Source of the DNA: Tenacibaculum adriaticum
Lineage (GTDB): Bacteria; Bacteroidota; Bacteroidia; Flavobacteriales; Flavobacteriaceae
Reading direction: 5' to 3'
Length of the DNA: 64,000 nucleotides
Assembly (NCBI RefSeq): GCF_008124875.1
Contig: NZ_VNIA01000001.1
Coordinates: 1,070,721 to 1,134,720 of the forward strand
Shown here piece after piece: positions 1 to 8,747 of the stretch. The position numbers and the translations under genes were made by a program. Within the stretch, counting starts at the first letter, position 1; each line of letters opens with the position of its first letter. The notes beneath the pieces are model-generated. The model did no database searches. It saw only the letters and a list, made by a program, of their open reading frames with translations, and had not been told where the DNA came from.

Positions 1-1
1 G

Positions 2-190
2 GCTGTGGCAGTGAATTTATTTCCTGTAACAGGACAAACATTGCCGCTTATTAGTAGTGGAGGAACTTCCATTTGGATGACGTGTTTTGCATTGGGTATG
101 ATTTTGAGTGTAAGCGCGTCTAAAAATGAGACAGAAGAAACAATTTTAGATGATAACCCTTTAGATATTTTACATGAAGCAATCGATTAA
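2..190 (+). CDS. ftsW: FtsW lipid II polymerase / SEDS division protein, 3' end only
   Basis: The window opens inside this gene; only about 62 C-terminal codons are present, in frame from base 2. The visible stretch [15 protein letters not shown] is the conserved cytoplasmic/periplasmic loop motif shared by FtsW, RodA and SpoVE, followed by one last membrane segment and a short polar tail. SEDS proteins polymerise peptidoglycan glycan strands with a class B PBP; the position directly before murG and the division genes says FtsW rather than RodA (a separate RodA is at 20832-22109). The last 17 bases overlap murG, so the two are translationally linked. The start and most of the protein lie outside the window. 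Confidence 0.9.
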   Translation, partial: AVAVNLFPVTGQTLPLISSGGTSIWMTCFALGMILSVSASKNETEETILDDNPLDILHEAID

Positions 191-1265
191 TGTTATTATA
201 AGTGGAGGAGGAACTGGCGGACATATATATCCGGCAATTGCTATTGCGAACGAAATAAAGTTACGTTACTCGGGAGCAGAAATTTTATTTGTTGGAGCAA
301 AAGATAAAATGGAGATGGAGAAAGTTCCACAAGCGGGATATGAAATTAAAGGGTTGTGGATTTCAGGAATTCAAAGAAAATTAACATTAAGTAATTTGAT
401 GTTTCCTTTTAAGCTGATGAGTAGCTTGTGGAGTGCTAATAAGATTATAAATAAGTTTAAACCAGATGTTGCTATTGGAACTGGAGGATTTGCAAGCGGA
501 CCAACATTGATGATGGCGAATAAAAAAGGAATTCCGACATTAATTCAAGAGCAAAATTCATATCCAGGAATTACGAATAAATTATTAGCAAAAAAAGCAG
601 GAAAAATATGTGTGGCATACGATAACTTAGAACGTTTTTTTTCTTCGAATAAAATTATAAAAACAGGAAACCCTGTACGACAGGATTTATTATTTATTCA
701 TTCGAAAGATAAGGATGGAAAAGATTTTTTTAAGCTGGACGCTAAAAAGAAAACGGTATTAATTATTGGAGGAAGTTTAGGAGCAAGAAAAGTAAATCAA
801 TTAATAGAAACTCAATTAGACTTTTTTAAGAAGCAAGGAGTTCAGATTATATGGCAATGCGGAAAATTATATTTTGAAGAATATAAAAAGTATAATAAGT
901 TAGAGAATGTACAAGTACATGAATTTTTAAATCGAATGGATTATGCGTATGCAGCTGCAGATTTTATTGTTTCGCGTGCAGGAGCAAGTTCGGTGTCAGA
1001 ACTTTGTATTGTTGGTAAGCCAACCATTTTTATACCATCGCCTAATGTAGCAGAAGACCATCAAACAAAAAATGCAAAATCTATCGTAGACAAACATGCG
1101 GCTTTAATGATTAAAGAAAGTGAGTTAGATACTTTTCCGATTGTATTTGAAACATTGGTGAAAGATAAGGGTAAACAAGAAAGTCTGTCAGAAAATATTA
1201 AAGGATTGGCACTACCTAATGCCACAAGTGATATTGTAAACGAGATAGAAAAATTAATTAGTTAG
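174..1265 (+). CDS. murG: UDP-N-acetylglucosamine--N-acetylmuramyl-(pentapeptide) pyrophosphoryl-undecaprenol N-acetylglucosamine transferase
   Basis: MurG adds GlcNAc to lipid I to make lipid II on the inner face of the membrane. The 363-residue length is normal for the family. The N-terminal glycine-rich loop GGGTGGH is at residues 11-17, and the C-terminal sugar-nucleotide site with [10 protein letters not shown] and the following [10 protein letters not shown] stretch lies at about residues 265-300, both typical of GT28 MurG. The ATG at 174 is inside the end of ftsW, and the TAG stop shares one base with the murC GTG start. It is part of a tightly packed wall and division operon. Confidence 0.97.
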   Translation: MKQSINVIISGGGTGGHIYPAIAIANEIKLRYSGAEILFVGAKDKMEMEKVPQAGYEIKGLWISGIQRKLTLSNLMFPFKLMSSLWSANKIINKFKPDVAIGTGGFASGPTLMMANKKGIPTLIQEQNSYPGITNKLLAKKAGKICVAYDNLERFFSSNKIIKTGNPVRQDLLFIHSKDKDGKDFFKLDAKKKTVLIIGGSLGARKVNQLIETQLDFFKKQGVQIIWQCGKLYFEEYKKYNKLENVQVHEFLNRMDYAYAAADFIVSRAGASSVSELCIVGKPTIFIPSPNVAEDHQTKNAKSIVDKHAALMIKESELDTFPIVFETLVKDKGKQESLSENIKGLALPNATSDIVNEIEKLIS

Positions 1266-2611
1266 TGAATTTAAATAAGATACATAGTATTTATTTTGTA
1301 GGTATCGGTGGCATCGGTATGAGCGCTATTGCTCGTTATTTTTCTGTAAACGGTAAAAAGGTTGCGGGTTATGATAAAACACCGTCATCCATTACAGAAG
1401 GGTTACAAAATATTGATATAGAAATTCACTTCGAAGATGATGTTAAAAACATCCCTATTTCATTCTTAGATAAAGAAAACACTTTGGTAGTGTATACACC
1501 TGCGGTACCTAAAGGTCATTCAGAATTAAATTATTTCATTCAAAATAACTTTACTGTTTTAAAGCGTGCAGAAATTTTAGGAAGAATTACCGAAAGCACC
1601 TTTTGTTTGGCTGTCGCAGGAACTCATGGTAAAACAACAACGTCATCTATTTTAGGTCATATTATGCAGCCTTCAAAAGCAACAGCTTTTTTAGGAGGTA
1701 TAGCAGAAAATTATAATTCAAATTTAATCCTAGGAGAAGACAAAGTTTCTGTTGTTGAAGCGGATGAGTTCGATCGTTCATTTTTACAGTTATCACCAAA
1801 TATTGCATGTATAACCTCTATGGATGCAGATCATTTAGATATTTATGGTGAGCATGAAGCGCTAAAACAATCGTTTATAGAGTTTTCTAATAAAGTTTCT
1901 AATACACTAATTGTAGCAAAAGGAATTCCGTTAAAAGGATTAACTTATGCGATTGAGGAAGAGGCAAGCTATAAAGTATTTAATTTAAAAATAGATAAAG
2001 GAACTTACTATTTTGATGTTCAAACTCCAACATCTGTAATTAAAAATATTGAATTTAATTTACCAGGGAAGCATAATATTATGAATGCGCTTGCAGCATT
2101 GGCTATGGCAGATGTGTATGGAATTTCCTTAGAGGAAATAAAAAAGCGTTTAGCAACTTTTAAAGGTGTACAACGTAGATTTTCATACAAGATAAAATCA
2201 GACAAAGTAGTTTTAATTGATGATTATGCACATCATCCAACAGAAATAAATGCCGTAGAGAATTCGGTGCGAGAAATGTATCCGAAAGAAAAAGTAGTGG
2301 TAGTATTTCAGCCACATTTATTTAGCAGAACTAGAGATTTTGCGGATGAGTTTGCAGCAGCATTGTCAAAGTTTGACGAGGTTATTTTGTTAGACATTTA
2401 TCCAGCAAGAGAGTTGCCAATAAAAGGAGTTAGTTCCTCTTGGTTATTAGATAAAATTGATTTAAAAAATAAACAATTATCAACCAAAGAAAGATTGGTG
2501 AATAATGTTTCCAAATCTTCTGCAAAAATTGTAGTTATGTTGGGTGCTGGTGATATTGGTTTGTTAGTTAATGATGTTAAAGATGCATTAGAAAAAGAAT
2601 ATAATTTGTAA
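1265..2611 (+). CDS. murC: UDP-N-acetylmuramate--L-alanine ligase
   Basis: MurC attaches the first amino acid of the stem peptide to UDP-MurNAc using ATP. The N-terminal Rossmann motif FVGIGGIGMSA (about residues 11-21), the ATP loop AGTHGKTTT (about 118-126) and the DDYAHHPTE motif near residue 320 mark a Mur ligase of the MurC type; 448 residues is usual. The start codon is GTG at 1265, which overlaps the last base of the murG stop; no better start exists because the GIGGIGMSA motif follows at once. The stop overlaps the ftsQ ATG by one base. Confidence 0.97.
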   Translation: MNLNKIHSIYFVGIGGIGMSAIARYFSVNGKKVAGYDKTPSSITEGLQNIDIEIHFEDDVKNIPISFLDKENTLVVYTPAVPKGHSELNYFIQNNFTVLKRAEILGRITESTFCLAVAGTHGKTTTSSILGHIMQPSKATAFLGGIAENYNSNLILGEDKVSVVEADEFDRSFLQLSPNIACITSMDADHLDIYGEHEALKQSFIEFSNKVSNTLIVAKGIPLKGLTYAIEEEASYKVFNLKIDKGTYYFDVQTPTSVIKNIEFNLPGKHNIMNALAALAMADVYGISLEEIKKRLATFKGVQRRFSYKIKSDKVVLIDDYAHHPTEINAVENSVREMYPKEKVVVVFQPHLFSRTRDFADEFAAALSKFDEVILLDIYPARELPIKGVSSSWLLDKIDLKNKQLSTKERLVNNVSKSSAKIVVMLGAGDIGLLVNDVKDALEKEYNL

Positions 2612-3351
2612 TGAAGAAAATATTAACATATCTGCTTTTTCCTTTATTGGTAGGATTGTTGTTGTTTTTATATGGCTTTTCTTTACATAGAAATCAACAA
2701 AAAAAGGTTGAAAGAATTGAAGTGCAATTTGAAGCGGGAGTGAATCCTTTTTTAACACATGAGTCGGTTAATAAATTGTTAATACAAAATAATGCACCAG
2801 TTAAAAATCAACCAAAAAGTGTTATAGATTTACATGAATTAGAAAAGATTGTATCAGTAAATCCTTATGTAGAAAAAGCTTCTGTTTTTTTAACGCCAGA
2901 AGGATTGTTAAAAACACACATCAAACAACGGGAACCTTTTGCGCGTATAATCACTAAAAAAGAAGTGTATTATCTTGATAAGTATGGGGTTAAAGTTCCT
3001 TTGTCAGCAAATTATTCGGCGAGAGTTCCGTTAATTTTAGGTGTAGAATCCTCTGAAGATATTAAAGAAATAACGCAATTAGTTACGTTGTTTTCGAGAG
3101 ATGAATTCTTGAAAAAAGAAGTCGTTGGCGTGCAAAAATTAAAAACCGATGAGTACGTTTTTGACGTTCGAAGTGGGGATTATAAAATTTATTTCGGAAA
3201 GTTTATCGAAGTTGATGAAAAAATTAAAAAATTGAAAGCGTTTTATAACAAAGCTTTGTTAGACAATACAATTCATAACTATAAAATAATAAATGTAAAG
3301 TATCACAACCAAGTTGTGTGCACAAAACAAAATCAGGATGGAAAACAATAA
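2611..3351 (+). CDS. ftsQ: Cell division protein FtsQ
   Basis: A 246-residue bitopic membrane protein with a short cytoplasmic start, one membrane segment at about residues 4-22 and a periplasmic region that fits a POTRA plus beta domain layout (for example the VSVNPYVEKASVFLTPEGLL segment is typical of the POTRA end in this family). FtsQ links early cytoplasmic division proteins to the septal wall synthases. Sequence conservation is low in this family, so the call leans on topology and on its fixed place between murC and ftsA. It starts on the base that ends murC and overlaps ftsA by 14 bases. Confidence 0.92.
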   Translation: MKKILTYLLFPLLVGLLLFLYGFSLHRNQQKKVERIEVQFEAGVNPFLTHESVNKLLIQNNAPVKNQPKSVIDLHELEKIVSVNPYVEKASVFLTPEGLLKTHIKQREPFARIITKKEVYYLDKYGVKVPLSANYSARVPLILGVESSEDIKEITQLVTLFSRDEFLKKEVVGVQKLKTDEYVFDVRSGDYKIYFGKFIEVDEKIKKLKAFYNKALLDNTIHNYKIINVKYHNQVVCTKQNQDGKQ

Positions 3352-4675
3352 AATAGCAGTTGGTTTAGACATTGGTACTACCAAGATTGTTGCCATGATT
3401 GGACGCAAAAATGAATACGGGAAAATAGAAGTTCTTGGTATTGGTAAAGCGAAAAGTTTAGGTGTAAAGCGAGGTGTGGTAAATAATATTACTCAAACCA
3501 TTCAATCGATTCAACAAGCTGTTGATGAGGCAGAAAGTGTATCGGGTCAAAAAATAAATGATGTTGTTGTGGGTATTGCAGGACAACACATTCGTAGTTT
3601 ACATCATAGCGATTATATTACACGATCAAATGCAGATGAAGTTATAAAGGCTGATGATATTGATAATTTAGTGAATCAAGTACATAAATTAGTAATGCTT
3701 CCTGGAGAAGAAATTATTCATGTATTGCCACAGGAATTTAAAGTAGATAGCCAACCGGATATTAAAGAGCCAGTAGGAATGTATGGTGGCAGACTAGAGG
3801 CTAATTTTCATGTAGTAGTTGGTCAAGTTTCCTCGATTAGAAATATTGGGAGATGTGTAAAAAGTGCGGGTTTAAATTTGGCAGATATTACGTTAGAGCC
3901 GTTGGCATCAGCTTCCGCAGTATTAAGTAGAGAAGAAAAAGAGGCTGGTGTAGCTTTAATTGATATAGGAGGTGGTACAACAGATTTAGCCATTTTTAAA
4001 GACGGAATTATTCGTCACACAGCGGTGATTCCTTTCGGTGGAAATGTAATTACGGAAGATATTAAAGAAGGTTGTTCAATCATCGAGAAGCAAGCAGAAT
4101 TATTAAAAGTCAAATTTGGTTCTGCATGGCCAGGAGAAAATAAGGAAACAGAGATTGTTTCGATTCCAGGATTAAGAGGAAGAGAACCTAAAGAAATCAC
4201 TTTAAAAAATCTTTCAAAAATTATTCATGCAAGAGTGCAAGAAATTATAGAACACGTGTATTTAGAGATTAAGAACTACGGACACGAAACTCAAAAAGGA
4301 AAATTGATTGCAGGAATTGTATTAACAGGTGGTGGTTCTCAATTAAAGCACCTTCGTCAGTTGGTAGAATATATTACTGGAATGGATGCTAGAATTGGTT
4401 ATCCAAACGAGCATTTAGCTGGTGATAGTGATGATAATTTATCTAGTCCATCATATGCAACTGCTGTTGGTTTGTTAATGGAAGGATTAAATAAGCAAAC
4501 TAAAGAATCTTTTATTGAAGAAAAAGTTTTAATTAAAGAAAAAGAAGAAATAGTTGTTGAAGATGATAATCAAAAAGTAGAAGAAAAAAGAGTATATCAA
4601 CAAAAACCAAAAAATAAGTCGTTTTTCGAAAAATTTACAGAACGATTTAAAGAGTTTTTAGATAATGCAGAATAA
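3338..4675 (+). CDS. ftsA: Cell division protein FtsA
   Basis: FtsA is the actin-like membrane anchor of FtsZ. The phosphate-1 motif GLDIGTTK is at about residues 9-16, the DIGGGTTD phosphate-2 motif near residue 210, and VLTGGGSQL near residue 325. The protein ends with an acidic linker and a C-terminal amphipathic helix (SFFEKFTERFKEFLDNAE), the usual membrane-targeting tip. The reading frame is open further upstream to a TTG at 3314, but the ATG at 3338 gives the usual short N-terminus before the actin fold and is preferred (445 residues). It overlaps ftsQ by 14 bases. Compare its tail with the small protein at 28089-28205. Confidence 0.96.
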   Translation: MENNKIAVGLDIGTTKIVAMIGRKNEYGKIEVLGIGKAKSLGVKRGVVNNITQTIQSIQQAVDEAESVSGQKINDVVVGIAGQHIRSLHHSDYITRSNADEVIKADDIDNLVNQVHKLVMLPGEEIIHVLPQEFKVDSQPDIKEPVGMYGGRLEANFHVVVGQVSSIRNIGRCVKSAGLNLADITLEPLASASAVLSREEKEAGVALIDIGGGTTDLAIFKDGIIRHTAVIPFGGNVITEDIKEGCSIIEKQAELLKVKFGSAWPGENKETEIVSIPGLRGREPKEITLKNLSKIIHARVQEIIEHVYLEIKNYGHETQKGKLIAGIVLTGGGSQLKHLRQLVEYITGMDARIGYPNEHLAGDSDDNLSSPSYATAVGLLMEGLNKQTKESFIEEKVLIKEKEEIVVEDDNQKVEEKRVYQQKPKNKSFFEKFTERFKEFLDNAE

Positions 4676-4746
4676 AATAAGTCCTAATTAATCCCCAAAA
4701 AAAGGACAATATAAAGTAATTAAAAATTAAAAAAAGAAGAGTTATT

Positions 4747-6612
4747 ATGAGCGCAGAATTCGATAACATTTCATTTGATATGCCAAAATCTCAATCGAAC
4801 GCAATTAAGGTTATTGGTGTAGGTGGGGGAGGGAGTAATGCTGTAAATCACATGTTTAGCAAACAAATTCACGGGGTAGATTTCGTAATTTGTAACACCG
4901 ATGCACAAGCATTAGAAAACAGTCCAATTCCTAATAAAATTCAATTAGGAGCACACTTAACATCTGGTTTAGGTGCAGGCGCAAACCCAGAAGTAGGGGC
5001 ACAAGCAGCAGCCGAAAGTATTCAAGACATTCAACAAATGTTGAGTACACATACCAAAATGGTATTTATTACTGCGGGTATGGGTGGTGGTACAGGTACG
5101 GGAGCTGCGCCAATTATTGCTAAAATTGCAAAGGATATGGATATTTTAACGGTAGGTATCGTTACAATGCCATTTCAGTTTGAAGGGAGAATGCGCTCAA
5201 AACAAGCTCAAGAAGGAATTGATGAACTACGTAAAAATGTAGATTCATTAATTGTAATTAATAATAATAAGTTGCGAGAAGTTTACGGGAATCTTGGTTT
5301 TAAAGCAGGATTTTCTAAAGCAGATGAAGTATTAGCAACGGCAGCAAAAGGAATAGCAGAGGTAATAACACATCACTATAAGCAAAACATCGATTTACAT
5401 GATGCTAAAACAGTTCTTTCTAATAGTGGAACTGCAATTATGGGGTCTGCAAGAGAATCTGGAGCTAATAGAGCTAAAAATGCCATTGTAAAAGCATTAG
5501 ATTCTCCATTGTTAAACGATAATAAAATTACAGGAGCAAAAAATGTTTTATTATTAATAGTTTCTGGTACAAATGAAGTTACTTTAGATGAAATAGGTGA
5601 GGTGAATGATTACATTCAAACTGAAGCAGGTTTTGATGCAAACATTATTATGGGAATTGGTGAAGATGAGTCTTTAGAAGATGGTATTGCGGTCACAGTG
5701 GTTGCAACTGGTTTTGCTCCAGATCAACAAAGTACTATAACCAACACAGAGGTTAAGAAAATTGTTCATACATTAGAAGATGAGCAAAAAGCAACCTATA
5801 ATTTTGATGCTAAAACGATCTCTAAATCACCAACTTTTGACGAACCTTTAGCTTCTAAAGAAGATAAAAAAGTTGTACATGTTTTAGACTTTGAAGAAGA
5901 GATAAATGAACCTAAACAAGATTTAGTTCCAACAACGGCTTTTATTCAAAATACTGAAGTTGTATATGAGGAAATTAACGTAAATAATGTTTCTGAGGAA
6001 GAATTTATTATAACAAATATGACATCTCCAGTTGTAGAAGAAGAATTAGTTGAGGAGCCAATTCAGCAAGATTTATTGTTTGATTTACCGCTAAATTCTT
6101 ACGAAGAGATCAAACCAAACAGTAAATTGGTTGATACTACAGAAGCAATAAAAAATATAGAAGTTATAGCGGAAGAAGTTAAACCAAGAATTGAAACTCG
6201 TTTTGTATTAGAAGATTTTGAAGTGCAACCAACAATTGGTAAAAGTTCTACTCCGTCAGTTAAAAAAGAAATAGAAGAAGAATTGCAATTAGAGCTAAGA
6301 ACAAAAACTAAAGAGGAAATTAATCAAATAGAAACGACTAGTCAAGAAGTTTCTCCTTTGAGTTTAACTATTTCAGAATTAGAAAAAAGAGCACAGGAGC
6401 GTCGTGATAAAATGAAAGGGTTTAATTATAAGTTTAATGACCAATTGAACAAGAACATAGATGAAATTGAGCGTCAACCTGCATATAAAAGATTGGGAGT
6501 GGATTTAGATGGGAATGCTCAAATTAGTAAAACGAAAACTACTTTGAGTACAGACAATGATGATATTCAATTCCGTTCTAATAATTCATTTTTACATGAT
6601 AATGTAGATTAA
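4747..6612 (+). CDS. ftsZ: Cell division GTPase FtsZ with a long C-terminal linker
   Basis: Tubulin-like GTPase that forms the Z ring. The nucleotide-binding residues [10 protein letters not shown] (about 24-33) and the tubulin signature [12 protein letters not shown] (about 110-121) are intact. The globular part ends near residue 330. It is followed by an unusually long acidic, low-complexity linker of roughly 270 residues rich in Glu, Val and Pro, and a short C-terminal segment. At 621 residues it is much longer than the E. coli protein (383) but this is usual in flavobacteria. A hairpin with a T-run ends the cluster just downstream. Confidence 0.97.
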   Translation: MSAEFDNISFDMPKSQSNAIKVIGVGGGGSNAVNHMFSKQIHGVDFVICNTDAQALENSPIPNKIQLGAHLTSGLGAGANPEVGAQAAAESIQDIQQMLSTHTKMVFITAGMGGGTGTGAAPIIAKIAKDMDILTVGIVTMPFQFEGRMRSKQAQEGIDELRKNVDSLIVINNNKLREVYGNLGFKAGFSKADEVLATAAKGIAEVITHHYKQNIDLHDAKTVLSNSGTAIMGSARESGANRAKNAIVKALDSPLLNDNKITGAKNVLLLIVSGTNEVTLDEIGEVNDYIQTEAGFDANIIMGIGEDESLEDGIAVTVVATGFAPDQQSTITNTEVKKIVHTLEDEQKATYNFDAKTISKSPTFDEPLASKEDKKVVHVLDFEEEINEPKQDLVPTTAFIQNTEVVYEEINVNNVSEEEFIITNMTSPVVEEELVEEPIQQDLLFDLPLNSYEEIKPNSKLVDTTEAIKNIEVIAEEVKPRIETRFVLEDFEVQPTIGKSSTPSVKKEIEEELQLELRTKTKEEINQIETTSQEVSPLSLTISELEKRAQERRDKMKGFNYKFNDQLNKNIDEIERQPAYKRLGVDLDGNAQISKTKTTLSTDNDDIQFRSNNSFLHDNVD

Positions 6613-6633
6613 TAAAAAAGAGATTTATAAAAG

Positions 6634-6659
6634 CTTCTGAGAAATCAGAAGTTTTTTTT
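6634..6659 (+). terminator. Rho-independent terminator after ftsZ
   Basis: A perfect 7-bp stem (CTTCTGA / TCAGAAG) with a GAAA tetraloop is followed by eight T residues. It sits 22 bases after the ftsZ stop, so it closes the wall/division operon. Confidence 0.85.
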
Positions 6660-6691
6660 ATATGTATATTTGAATTTCAAAATTTTAAAAG

Positions 6692-7141
6692 ATGAGTTTG
6701 CAAAAAGAAGTAATGGATAAAATGAAAGAAGCTATGAAATCGAAAGATACTGTGGCTTTAACTGCATTAAGAGCATTAAAATCTGCTTTTATGTTAGCTA
6801 AAACAGAAACAGGAGTAGCAGAAGAAATAACAGAAGAGCAAGAGTTGAAAATTGTACAAAAACAAGTAAAGCAACGAAAAGATAGTGCCGCTATTTTTGT
6901 AGCCCAAAACCGTAATGATTTAGCAGAACCAGAATTGGCTGAAGCAAAAGTTTTAGAACAATTTTTACCTGCAGCATTATCTGAAGAAGAAATTGAGAAA
7001 GTAGTTGTTGATACGATTGCGAAAGTAAATGCAGAAGGTATGAAAGATATGGGAAAAGTAATGGGAATTGTTTCTCAAGAATTAGCAGGACAAGCAGATG
7101 GAAAAACAATATCAAGCATCGTACGTGCAAAATTAACATAA
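6692..7141 (+). CDS. GatB/YqeY domain-containing protein
   Basis: A 149-residue soluble protein made only of the YqeY domain, the helical tail found at the end of the GatB subunit of the Asp-tRNA(Asn)/Glu-tRNA(Gln) amidotransferase. The N-terminal helices (ALTALRALKSAF) and the C-terminal part (KDMGKVMGIVSQELAGQADGK then a final helix) match the stand-alone family. Its cellular role is not established, though a tRNA link is suspected from the GatB relation. It lies between the ftsZ terminator and the tRNA-Arg gene, with only 8 bases to the latter, so it may be cotranscribed with that tRNA. Confidence 0.93.
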   Translation: MSLQKEVMDKMKEAMKSKDTVALTALRALKSAFMLAKTETGVAEEITEEQELKIVQKQVKQRKDSAAIFVAQNRNDLAEPELAEAKVLEQFLPAALSEEEIEKVVVDTIAKVNAEGMKDMGKVMGIVSQELAGQADGKTISSIVRAKLT

Positions 7142-7149
7142 TAAAAAAA

Positions 7150-7226
7150 GGCTCCGTAGTTCAACTGGATAGAATATCAGATTTCGGCTCTGAGGGTTGG
7201 GGGTTCGAATCCCTCCGGTGCCACCA
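7150..7226 (+). tRNA. tRNA-Arg, anticodon TCG, 3' end replaced by an inserted element
   Basis: A full cloverleaf can be drawn: acceptor GGCTCCG, anticodon stem TCAGA/TCTGA around loop TTTCGGC (anticodon TCG), T-arm GGGGG/CCCTC around TTCGAAT, then CGGTGCC, discriminator A and an encoded CCA. The acceptor stem has a T-T mismatch at the fourth pair. A copy of the 3' end that would pair fully with GGCTCCG is found 1.77 kb away at 8975-8993, so the present 3' end appears to have been brought in by an integration event. Whether the mismatched version is fully functional is an inference. Confidence 0.93.
7208..7218 (+). repeat. attL-like core within tRNA-Arg T-arm/acceptor
   Basis: The 11-base AATCCCTCCGG of the tRNA-Arg 3' part is repeated exactly at 8975-8985 in direct orientation. 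Flanking bases partly match too (the next eight bases share five). This is the pattern left when a tyrosine-recombinase element integrates in a tRNA 3' end. Confidence 0.75.
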
Positions 7227-7230
7227 AAGA

Positions 7231-7298
7231 AAAAACACTAAAATTGAAGATTATTGTTTATTTATAAACATCTTGTTTTTAGTGTTTTACTTTTTTTT
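7231..7298 (+). terminator. Long hairpin plus T-run after tRNA-Arg
   Basis: AAAACACTAAAA pairs with TTTTTAGTGTTTT, with a nested inner stem (GTTTAT/ATAAAC inside AAGAT/ATCTT), followed by eight T residues at 7291-7298. It would end transcription of the tRNA-Arg and lies inside the inserted element. Confidence 0.55.
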
Positions 7299-7335
7299 GT
7301 AGTTTCTATATTATGAGAGAATTATTAAAATAAAT

Positions 7336-7380
7336 CAAAAACTTCCCTAAAAAATACCAAAAAAAATAAAGTGGGAAGTT
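7336..7380 (-). terminator. Possible terminator of the three-gene operon
   Basis: AACTTCCC (7340-7347) pairs perfectly with GGGAAGTT (7373-7380) and, read on the minus strand, runs into a short T-run. The 25-base loop is long, so the call is tentative. It lies directly after the stop of the SecB-like gene. Confidence 0.45.
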
Positions 7381-7386
7381 GTAATT

Positions 7387-7800
7387 TTAAATAGTTTTAG
7401 TCTTTTCTTTCAAAACATTTTTTAACCCTGTTAAATTTAATGTTTCTAAAATTATTACACCAGTATTAGCTTGAAGTGTTAAAGTGCTGACAAATGATCT
7501 TAAATAAGGAAAAATAATAGCTATTGCATTTGTGTAAAAATATTCAGGAATTTCTTTTAAATCAATTACTTCTGAAAATTTGAAAATTCCAACAACCTTA
7601 GCAGAAATAACATTTTGGTTATTATCACCATTATTTCCTTTGAAGTCAAGAATTAGATTAAATATCCCATCAGCTTTTTGATATTCTCCGCTCACATCAA
7701 AAGATAAATTTAATTCTGGATTCTCTTTTGATTCATTATAAGAAAAATTAGGTACTGCAAATTTCTTTAAAGTAAAAGAAGCTTTTTTTGTTTCTGTCAT
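7387..7800 (-). CDS. SecB-like chaperone, third gene of a toxin-antitoxin-chaperone-like operon
   Basis: 137 residues. The second half, with IPEYFYTNAIAIIFPYLRS then FVSTLTLQAN, closely follows the C-terminal core of SecB, where the segment reading roughly NAIAILFPYLRxxIS is the hallmark. Export SecB is normally absent from Bacteroidota, and stand-alone SecB-like proteins beside small toxin-antitoxin genes act as dedicated antitoxin chaperones (TAC systems such as HigBA-Rv1957 and CmdTAC). The 53-base overlap with the upstream gene and the accessory location fit that role. The function as antitoxin chaperone is an inference. A TAnnTTTG box (7805-7812, minus) just before the ATG might give it its own leaderless transcript. 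Confidence 0.75.
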   Translation of the reverse strand: MTETKKASFTLKKFAVPNFSYNESKENPELNLSFDVSGEYQKADGIFNLILDFKGNNGDNNQNVISAKVVGIFKFSEVIDLKEIPEYFYTNAIAIIFPYLRSFVSTLTLQANTGVIILETLNLTGLKNVLKEKTKTI

Positions 7801-8281
7801 GGTGCAAATTTAAATAAAAAAGACTTTGATTATAATCAAAGTCTTTTTTATTTTTTGGTATAATTTTATCCCAAATGGATTTACTTCTGGGTATAGGTAT
7901 ATCAAAACTAATAAGATTAATATTGTGAAATTCATATTTAGGCGAATTATCAATTACATAATCAACTGGTAAAGGTGTATTTATAAGTTGATATTCACAT
8001 TCTTCATTAAGAGCACTTAATTCTAATATCGGATTTTCAATAGAAATTAACACATTGTCGGAGATGAATAATATTTCTTCATCTGGGAATGTCTCCTCAA
8101 AAATATCTTCTAAGCCAATTTGTTTAACAACATATTTTTTGTCATTAGAAAAAGACTCAATAGGCTTAACTTCTATAATATGAGTGTTAATATAATCACG
8201 ATACTCATACTTTATTTCTAAATATGAAAGCTCATTATATAATTCCTCAAGTTTATTTTTTAAAAAATATATAGATTTCAT
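7748..8281 (-). CDS. Unknown protein between HEPN-like and SecB-like genes; candidate antitoxin or toxin partner
   Basis: 177 residues, acidic, no signal peptide or membrane segment. The start is ATG at 8281, which overlaps the upstream stop by one base. The N-terminal half has a pattern of beta strands (THIIEVKPIESF, EETFPDEEILFISDNVLISI). I do not recognise the family with certainty; proteins with a similar HIIEV...FP-EEI-FIS layout occur next to HEPN-like genes in other Bacteroidota as far as I recall. The last 13 codons overlap the SecB-like gene in another frame, and a 34-bp perfect palindrome interrupts the 3' end, so the original stop may have been earlier and the tail may be secondary. 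In TAC systems the antitoxin carries a disordered C-terminal tag for the chaperone; the Lys/Asn/Phe-rich tail here would be the place to look. Confidence 0.6.
   Translation of the reverse strand: MKSIYFLKNKLEELYNELSYLEIKYEYRDYINTHIIEVKPIESFSNDKKYVVKQIGLEDIFEETFPDEEILFISDNVLISIENPILELSALNEECEYQLINTPLPVDYVIDNSPKYEFHNINLISFDIPIPRSKSIWDKIIPKNKKDFDYNQSLFYLNLHHDRNKKSFFYFKEICST
7816..7849. repeat. 34-bp perfect palindrome, terminator/attenuator-like
   Basis: The 17-base arm AAAAAAGACTTTGATTA (7816-7832) is followed without a spacer by its exact reverse complement. In RNA it forms a stem bordered by A and U runs, like a bidirectional terminator. It lies inside the 3' end of the unknown gene and 16 bases before the SecB-like start, so it may limit how much chaperone is made from the operon. 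Confidence 0.7.
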
Positions 8282-8709
8282 TAAAGTTTTGTGTTTATTA
8301 ATTTTATAATCTCTTTACTTAGTCTTAATGCTTCTTTACTTTTTTTCATCGTAACAGATTCATTTCTATAATCAGACAATACTCTATAAGTTTTGAGTAG
8401 GTTAATTTTATCCTTTACACCTTTTCTGAAAATAATGTCTGATTTTTTTTCAACTTCAGTTAGAATCAATTTAATTGGATAATCATGGGAATTCAAAGTT
8501 CTGGCAGCACTTTGTCTAGAGATCGAAATATCACTGTCAATTTTTTCGTATGAAAAACCAATTTTATTCAATTTTGATTTAATAAACTGAAAACACCCAA
8601 AGTATGAACAATGAACACTCGGGGCAAAATTATCATATTCATCTATTAATACTCTTGCAGCTTCTAAATTAAATTCAGACTTGTTTTTTAAATGACTCAA
8701 TAATAGCAA
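8281..8709 (-). CDS. HEPN-like domain protein, candidate toxin RNase
   Basis: 142 residues, all-helical in appearance. The N-terminal half has the small-residue/aromatic helix SVHCSYFGCFQFIKSKL and the C-terminal half LLKTYRVLSDYRNESV followed by a long helix with SKEALRLSKEII, a layout typical of HEPN-superfamily proteins (small four-helix RNases or RNA-binding domains). An R-x4-H motif, RTLNSH at residues 70-75, could be the HEPN active site, but its place in the fold is unproven. There is no ATG near the start: TTG at 8709 or TTG at 8700 must be used. It is the first gene of the operon, with a good promoter at 8718-8747. Assignment to HEPN is by pattern only. Confidence 0.55.
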   Translation of the reverse strand: MLLLSHLKNKSEFNLEAARVLIDEYDNFAPSVHCSYFGCFQFIKSKLNKIGFSYEKIDSDISISRQSAARTLNSHDYPIKLILTEVEKKSDIIFRKGVKDKINLLKTYRVLSDYRNESVTMKKSKEALRLSKEIIKLINTKL

Positions 8710-8717
8710 ATTTGTTA

Positions 8718-8747
8718 CAAAAGTACAATAATATACATTAAAATCAA
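8718..8747 (-). promoter_or_regulatory. Bacteroidota-type promoter of the HEPN-like/SecB-like operon
   Basis: On the minus strand TTG (8745-8747) is followed after 19 bases by TACTTTTG (8718-8725), matching the TTG-N17-23-TAnnTTTG consensus of Bacteroidota primary sigma. Transcription would start at about 8711-8714, giving an almost leaderless message for the TTG at 8709 or a short leader for the TTG at 8700. Confidence 0.7.

Noticed and set aside
3314..3337. TTG start giving FtsA eight extra residues
   Set aside because: The ATG at 3338 gives the usual short N-terminus before the actin-fold motif.
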